Shown: positions 15,321 through 18,951 of the stretch, in pieces | Layout of the letters: the number at the start of each line of letters is the position of its first letter | Position numbering within the stretch: the first letter of the stretch is position 1 | Assembly: GCA_031290635.1 (NCBI GenBank) | Contig: JAITNE010000107.1 | Span: forward strand, 1 to 18,951 | Length of the DNA: 18,951 nucleotides | Reading direction: 5' to 3' | Origin: Tannerella sp. | Lineage (GTDB): Bacteria > Bacteroidota > Bacteroidia > Bacteroidales > Tannerellaceae | Program-made: the position numbers and the translations under genes | Notes under the pieces: generated by a model | The model's database searches: none | Told to the model about the DNA's origin: nothing | What the model saw: only the letters and a program-made list of their open reading frames with translations

Positions 15321-16037
15321 TTTAAACCCGTATCTTGACAGGTTGCCGTCCGTGCGCCTCAATATTAAATGTCCCGAAGGCTCTATAGCGCTTATTGCTG
15401 CTAAAAACTCTCCTTGCGCATCAACATATTTATGAAATCCCTCCTTGCGATAGATAAGGTCAAAGTAATCACTGTGAATGGCCTCATAGCAGAAGCCGTC
15501 CAAACGAGCCGACTGATGTGCAAATTCCTGCATCAAACGACTTAATATCTCGTCGGTATCGTAAAACCTGCCGGTTACCTGCCGCATGGACACAGGGTTT
15601 GGCGCATCGCCGTAAAACACGGTCTGATTGACGTTAAGACCAACGCCGATTATCGACTTCGTGATTTGACCCTGCATAATGACGTTTTCTATCAATATCC
15701 CTGCTATTTTGCGGTCTTTGTAATAAATATCGTTAGGCCATTTGATGGATATATCGGGCAGATAGCTGTCGAGCGTCCGCTTTACGCACAATGAAATCAT
15801 CTCTGATATGGCAAACGGCTTGTTTGCAGGCAACCCCGACGGAAGGTACAGGATGCTGAAGGTGAGATTCAGGCCGGCTTCCGACTCCCAGGAAGTACCT
15901 CTCTGCCCGCGCCCCGAAGTCTGCTCATCAGCCGTTACAACGCTGCCCGAAGGCATGTCCTCAGCCTCCGACGCAAGCTGCAAGTATCTGTTGGTCGAAT
16001 CTGTCTTCTGTAAATGTATGATAGGAGGATTAAGCAT
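15300..16037 (-). CDS. birA: Biotin--[acetyl-CoA-carboxylase] ligase, monofunctional
   Basis: Protein of 245 residues that activates biotin as biotinyl-AMP and transfers it to a carrier lysine. Visible motifs are TDSTNRYL, GRGQRGTSW (G42-W50, the biotinyl-AMP loop), IKWPNDIYY and KIAGILIENV. There is no N-terminal DNA-binding domain, so it cannot be a BirA-type repressor. The open frame extends 26 codons upstream but would run through the terminator and into tRNA-Asn, so I chose ATG at 16035-16037, where the conserved IHLQKTDSTN begins. It lies 12 bp beyond the U tract of the tRNA-Asn terminator, with no promoter recognised between them. The last six codons and stop are made of heptamer repeats. 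Confidence 0.93.
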   Translation of the reverse strand: MLNPPIIHLQKTDSTNRYLQLASEAEDMPSGSVVTADEQTSGRGQRGTSWESEAGLNLTFSILYLPSGLPANKPFAISEMISLCVKRTLDSYLPDISIKWPNDIYYKDRKIAGILIENVIMQGQITKSIIGVGLNVNQTVFYGDAPNPVSMRQVTGRFYDTDEILSRLMQEFAHQSARLDGFCYEAIHSDYFDLIYRKEGFHKYVDAQGEFLAAISAIEPSGHLILRRTDGNLSRYGFKELGIRN

Positions 16038-16049
16038 TGAGTTGTGAGT

Positions 16050-16083
16050 TAAAAAAAAGAGAGAACATTTGACGTCCTCTCTT
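16050..16083 (-). terminator. Intrinsic terminator after tRNA-Asn, before birA
   Basis: On the minus strand a perfect 7-bp stem, AAGAGAG and CTCTCTT (16077-16083 with 16057-16063), encloses a 13-nt loop and is followed by a run of Us (16050-16056). It lies just past the tRNA-Asn 3' end and 12 bp before the birA start. Confidence 0.8.
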
Positions 16084-16091
16084 CCGGTGCG

Positions 16092-16165
16092 CTCTCCCTC
16101 TTGGACTTGAACCAAGGACCCTCTGATTAACAGTCAGATGCTCTAACCAACTGAGCTAAGGAAGA
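16092..16165 (-). tRNA. tRNA-Asn (anticodon GUU)
   Basis: A 74-nt cloverleaf including the discriminator G. The acceptor stem is TCTTCCT with AGGGAGA (one G-T pair), the D stem GCTC/GAGC, the anticodon stem TCTGA/TCAGA around the loop CTGTTAA, and the T stem CTTGG/CCAAG with loop TTCAAGT. The anticodon GTT reads Asn codons. No CCA is encoded. A TAnnTTTG promoter lies upstream and a terminator follows. Confidence 0.97.
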
Positions 16166-16185
16166 ATTATTTCGTACTTTTTTTG

Positions 16186-16193
16186 TACTTTTG
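16186..16193 (+). promoter_or_regulatory. -7 promoter element of the PfkB-S41 operon
   Basis: TACTTTTG on the plus strand fits TAnnTTTG, giving a start near 16200 and a leader of about 65 nt to the ATG at 16266. It lies only 5 bp from the opposing tRNA-Asn element at 16199-16206. Confidence 0.55.
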
Positions 16194-16198
16194 CGCTG

Positions 16199-16206
16199 CA
16201 AAGGTA
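16199..16206 (-). promoter_or_regulatory. -7 promoter element of tRNA-Asn
   Basis: TACCTTTG on the minus strand fits TAnnTTTG, with ATTG as a likely -33 element 20 bp upstream. Transcription would begin near 16192, about 27 nt before the tRNA 5' end. Confidence 0.7.
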
Positions 16207-16265
16207 GAGATTATTTTTTTAATACGCAATATTTTTGCCGAAAAAATTTGATAAAAGTTTCAAAC

Positions 16266-17246
16266 ATGAAGATTATTGGTATTGGAAACGCGCTGTTAGA
16301 CGTCTTGCTTCGCCTCGACAACGACATGACTTTAAGCGCTTTAGAAATAAAAAAAGGGGCTATGGACTTGATTGACGAGGCCAAGATGAAGAAGATACAA
16401 AAAGCTCAGTCTGACTTGGAACGCTCTGAGGCTCCGGGCGGCTCGGTAAGCAACACTGTTCGCTCGCTCGCCCGGCTTGGGGCTGATGCAGGCTACATCG
16501 GCAAAGTGGGCACAGATCGCGCAGGCGAAGTCTATAAGGAAGCAACCGTACAGGCGGGAGTAAAACCCTTTTTTGTCAGCGTCGAAGGCGTCTCGGGATG
16601 CTCTACGGTGCTTATCTCACCCGATGGCGAACGCACGATGGCGACTTTTCTCGGCCCTGCTGAGACTCTGACCGACAGCGACGTAGCCGACGAAACGCTC
16701 CTCGCCTACGACCTGCTCTATATCGAAGGCTATCTGATAAGCAATGAACGCCTCTTCCTGCCTGTCCTGAAACGTGCGAAAAGTATTGGGTTGAAGGTTG
16801 CTCTCGACCTGTCAAACTTCAACATTGTGAACGCTTTTCGTCCGATGCTTCAGGAAGTTATCCCCAAGTATGTCGATATTCTGTTCTCGAATGAGAGCGA
16901 AGCGGAGGCTTATACGGGATTGACGGCTCGTGAAGCGATAAATGTAATCGCTCGCGACGTCGAGAGGGCGATAGTAACCATCGGAAAGGACGGCGTTTTA
17001 GTTAGCGACGGCGCTCAAGTAGTGCATATCGCCGCCTTGCCGTGCAATGTTATCGACACTACCGGCGCAGGCGACAACTTCGCCGCCGGCTTCCTCTACG
17101 GATATTCGCTCGACGCCACCCTCGAACAGGCAGCAAGCATCGGCGCTCTGCTGTCGTCGAAAGTAATAGAAGTCGTCGGGGCGCAAATCCCCGATGAACG
17201 CTGGAATGAGATAAAATCAAAAGTTAAAGAAATAATAACATTATAA
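16266..17246 (+). CDS. PfkB family carbohydrate kinase, adenosine-kinase-like
   Basis: Ribokinase-fold kinase of 326 residues. The N-terminal GNALLDV strand and the GGSVSNT segment (58-64) bind the sugar or nucleoside. The C-terminal DTTGAGD (264-270) holds the anion hole and catalytic base D270. VTIGKDG is the usual ATP-side strand. The overall pattern (GGS-x-SNT, SNESEAEAYTG, no cysteine cluster) is closest to the adenosine-kinase-like subgroup. The substrate is not established, and fructokinase or 2-keto-3-deoxygluconate kinase cannot be excluded even though the KDPG aldolase gene is nearby. The frame is open upstream to 16191, but that region holds the promoter, so I chose ATG 16266. The S41 protease gene starts 3 bp after the stop. 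Confidence 0.9.
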   Translation: MKIIGIGNALLDVLLRLDNDMTLSALEIKKGAMDLIDEAKMKKIQKAQSDLERSEAPGGSVSNTVRSLARLGADAGYIGKVGTDRAGEVYKEATVQAGVKPFFVSVEGVSGCSTVLISPDGERTMATFLGPAETLTDSDVADETLLAYDLLYIEGYLISNERLFLPVLKRAKSIGLKVALDLSNFNIVNAFRPMLQEVIPKYVDILFSNESEAEAYTGLTAREAINVIARDVERAIVTIGKDGVLVSDGAQVVHIAALPCNVIDTTGAGDNFAAGFLYGYSLDATLEQAASIGALLSSKVIEVVGAQIPDERWNEIKSKVKEIITL

Positions 17247-17249
17247 GAT

Positions 17250-18951
17250 ATGATACGGAAATTAAGTACAAGTTTTTTAATAATAGCGCTTTACTCCACA
17301 GGAATGTATGCGCAGGCTCAAACCGGCAACGTCGGGAATGAACAAAATCGCTTCGAGGTCAGCAAGCAGTTGGACATATTCAACGCCTTAGTAAAGGAAG
17401 TTGAGATGTTTTACGTCGATTCTATTGACATCCAGAAAGCTGTACGTCGCGGTATTGATGCGATGCTCAAGGGCTTTGACCCTTATACGGAGTACATCCC
17501 CGAAAGCGAGATGGATCAGTTCAAGTTCATCACTACCGGCGAGTATGGCGGGATTGGCGCTTATATTCGCAGTCGCGACGGCGGTACTATCGTTACCGAG
17601 CCATTCGAGAAGATGCCGGCAGCAGAAGCCGGCCTGAAAGCGGGCGACCGGATAATCGCTATCGACACCGTCAATACTTCAAATCTGCCGTCCGACAGGG
17701 TCAGCGAGCTACTCAAAGGCATTCCTAACACTAAGATGAGCGTCAAAGTTAATCGCGCCGGTGAAAAGAAACCGCTCAAGTTTGACATCGTACGCAAGCA
17801 AGTCGTAGTCGATCAGGTTACGCATTATGGCGTCTATGGCGACAAGACGGGCTATATCTATCTCAACGGATTCAACGAAAAGAGCGCACAGGAAGTGAAG
17901 GCTGCCTTCGATGATTTGAAGCGCAATCACGGCGTTACTTCGCTGATTCTCGACCTGCGGGATAATGGCGGCGGACTGCTCGAAAGCGCCGTACAGATAG
18001 TCAATTTCTTTGTTGATAAAGACAAGGAAGTAGTCTCGATGAAAGGCAAAATAAGTCAGTGGGACAAAACATAACGCACTTATAATGAACCGCTCGATAC
18101 TCTTATGCCTTTAGTCGTGCTTATCAACAGTTCTTCGGCTTCGGCTTCCGAGATAGTTTCCGGCGCATTGCAGGACATGGATCGCGCCGTGCTGGTCGGG
18201 CAACGCTCCTTCGGCAAAGGCTTAGTGCAGTCAACGCGCAACCTCCCTTACGAAGGCAAACTCAAGGTTACAATGAGCAAATATTATATCCCCAGCGGCA
18301 GATGTATTCAGCAACTCGACTACTCGCACCGCAATCCCGACGGTACTGTAGCCGCTATTCCCGACAGCCTCACTTCGGTGTTCTACACGGCTAATGGGCG
18401 ACCTGTGCGCGACGGTGCGGGTATCCGTCCCGACTTCGAGGTGGACGACGAGAAGATGCCCGCCATGCTCTATTATCTCTATGCCGACAGGGATTATGTG
18501 CTTTTTGATTACATAACCGAGTGGGTCGGCAAACACAAAAGCATCCCGCCGATAGCTGATTTCACGTACTCGGACGACGATTATGCAACTTTCAAAACAT
18601 ATATGAATGAAAAGAATTTCGAGTACGACCGACAGAGCGTAACCGCCCTGCATGCTTTGAAAGAGGTAGCCGAATTTGAGGGATTTGTAGACGACGATTT
18701 GGCCTTATTTGCATCTTTGGAAGAGAAGTTGAAGCCTAACCTTGAGCGCGACCTCAATCGCTACGAGCAAGCTATTCGTCGCCTTATCTCGGCCGAGATA
18801 GTGAAGCGTTACTATTACCGGCGCGGCGAGTTGTTGCAGAACCTGAAAGACGACCAAACGCTACGCAAAGCGCTCGACGTTCTCCGCGACGCCGCCATAT
18901 ATCGCCAAGCGCTAAACCCAAGCGCTGAAAACGGAGAGTTGTTATCAACGA
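17250..18951 (+). pseudogene. S41 carboxy-terminal processing protease split by an in-frame TAA
   Basis: The gene encodes a CtpA/Prc-type serine protease of the periplasm. Residues 1-24 are a signal peptide, a PDZ domain spans about 98-182 (GEYGGIGAYI...AGLKAGDRIIAI), and the S41 core begins with ILDLRDNGGG at 233-242. At codon 275 (18072-18074) a TAA stands where the family usually has Tyr (QWDKT-Y). The same frame then continues with no other stop to the window end. It includes the catalytic-serine motif SASASE (18135-18152) and the lysine in SFGKG (18216-18218), so the 274-residue product would lack both catalytic residues. Coding character after the stop is unchanged. A recent nonsense mutation or a sequencing error is likely; the true 3' end lies outside the window. 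Confidence 0.9.

Noticed and set aside
15300..16115. Longer birA start at 16115
   Set aside because: The extra N-terminus would be translated from the terminator and the tRNA-Asn gene and does not resemble a BirA DNA-binding domain.
14266..17246. Pairing of KDPG aldolase and the PfkB kinase as a 2-keto-3-deoxygluconate pathway
   Set aside because: They are in different transcription units separated by repeats, birA and a tRNA, and the kinase looks closer to the adenosine-kinase-like subgroup.
18060..18110. Frameshift in the S41 protease
   Set aside because: Translation after the stop continues in the same frame with conserved family sequence (RTYNEPLDTLMPLVVLINS), so it is a nonsense codon, not an indel.
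18231..18653. 140-codon open frame on the minus strand
   Set aside because: It lies antisense to the conserved C-terminal half of the S41 protease and resembles no protein I know.

Overview
The window looks like a chromosomal segment of a member of the Bacteroidales (Bacteroidota). The signs are repeated TAnnTTTG promoter elements, little Shine-Dalgarno sequence, a DUF4271-hemD-rnpA-yidD-tatD cluster, a secreted protein with a gliding-motility-associated (type IX secretion type) C-terminal domain, and a LysM/periplasmic-binding-protein fusion. I cannot name the genus.

Layout, left to right. (1) 225-3073, minus strand: DUF4271 membrane protein, hemD, rnpA, yidD and tatD, mostly overlapping and read from a promoter at about 3098. 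(2) 3133-9378, minus strand: a tight envelope operon made of a PKD/gliding-C-terminal secreted protein, a lytic transglycosylase lipoprotein, uvrA, and an L,D-transpeptidase lipoprotein with an eight-copy heptapeptide repeat. (3) 9472-11934, plus strand: a LysM x3 + PBP1 protein followed by an outer-membrane beta-barrel protein. It diverges from the previous operon. (4) 11938-13928, minus strand: pyrB, pyrI and a flavin reductase. (5) 14121-14783, plus strand: KDPG/KHG aldolase. (6) 14784-15299: no intact gene; tandem repeats and a transposase-OrfA relic. (7) 15300-16165, minus strand: tRNA-Asn, a terminator, then birA. (8) 16266-end, plus strand: a PfkB (adenosine-kinase-like) kinase and an S41 carboxy-terminal protease interrupted by one in-frame TAA.

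The genes are mostly housekeeping (UvrA repair, pyrimidine synthesis, tetrapyrrole synthesis, biotinylation, RNase P, peptidoglycan turnover). Gene order within each operon is compact.

The most unusual layer is not a gene. It is a set of 7-bp and 21-bp tandem repeats. They lie at or across the stop codons of tatD, pyrI, pyrB, the aldolase and birA, and just past yidD. They also fill the pyrB leader and form an array at 14782-15139. A 21-bp, eight-copy repeat lies inside the L,D-transpeptidase gene. The pyrB-leader units and the units fused to the transposase relic share one recognisable AATATCTYT-type core in the same orientation, so at least those two blocks belong to one family. Other points of interest are a 40-bp duplication that has split an overlapping stop/start pair at 11227-11292 and the single nonsense codon in the S41 protease.
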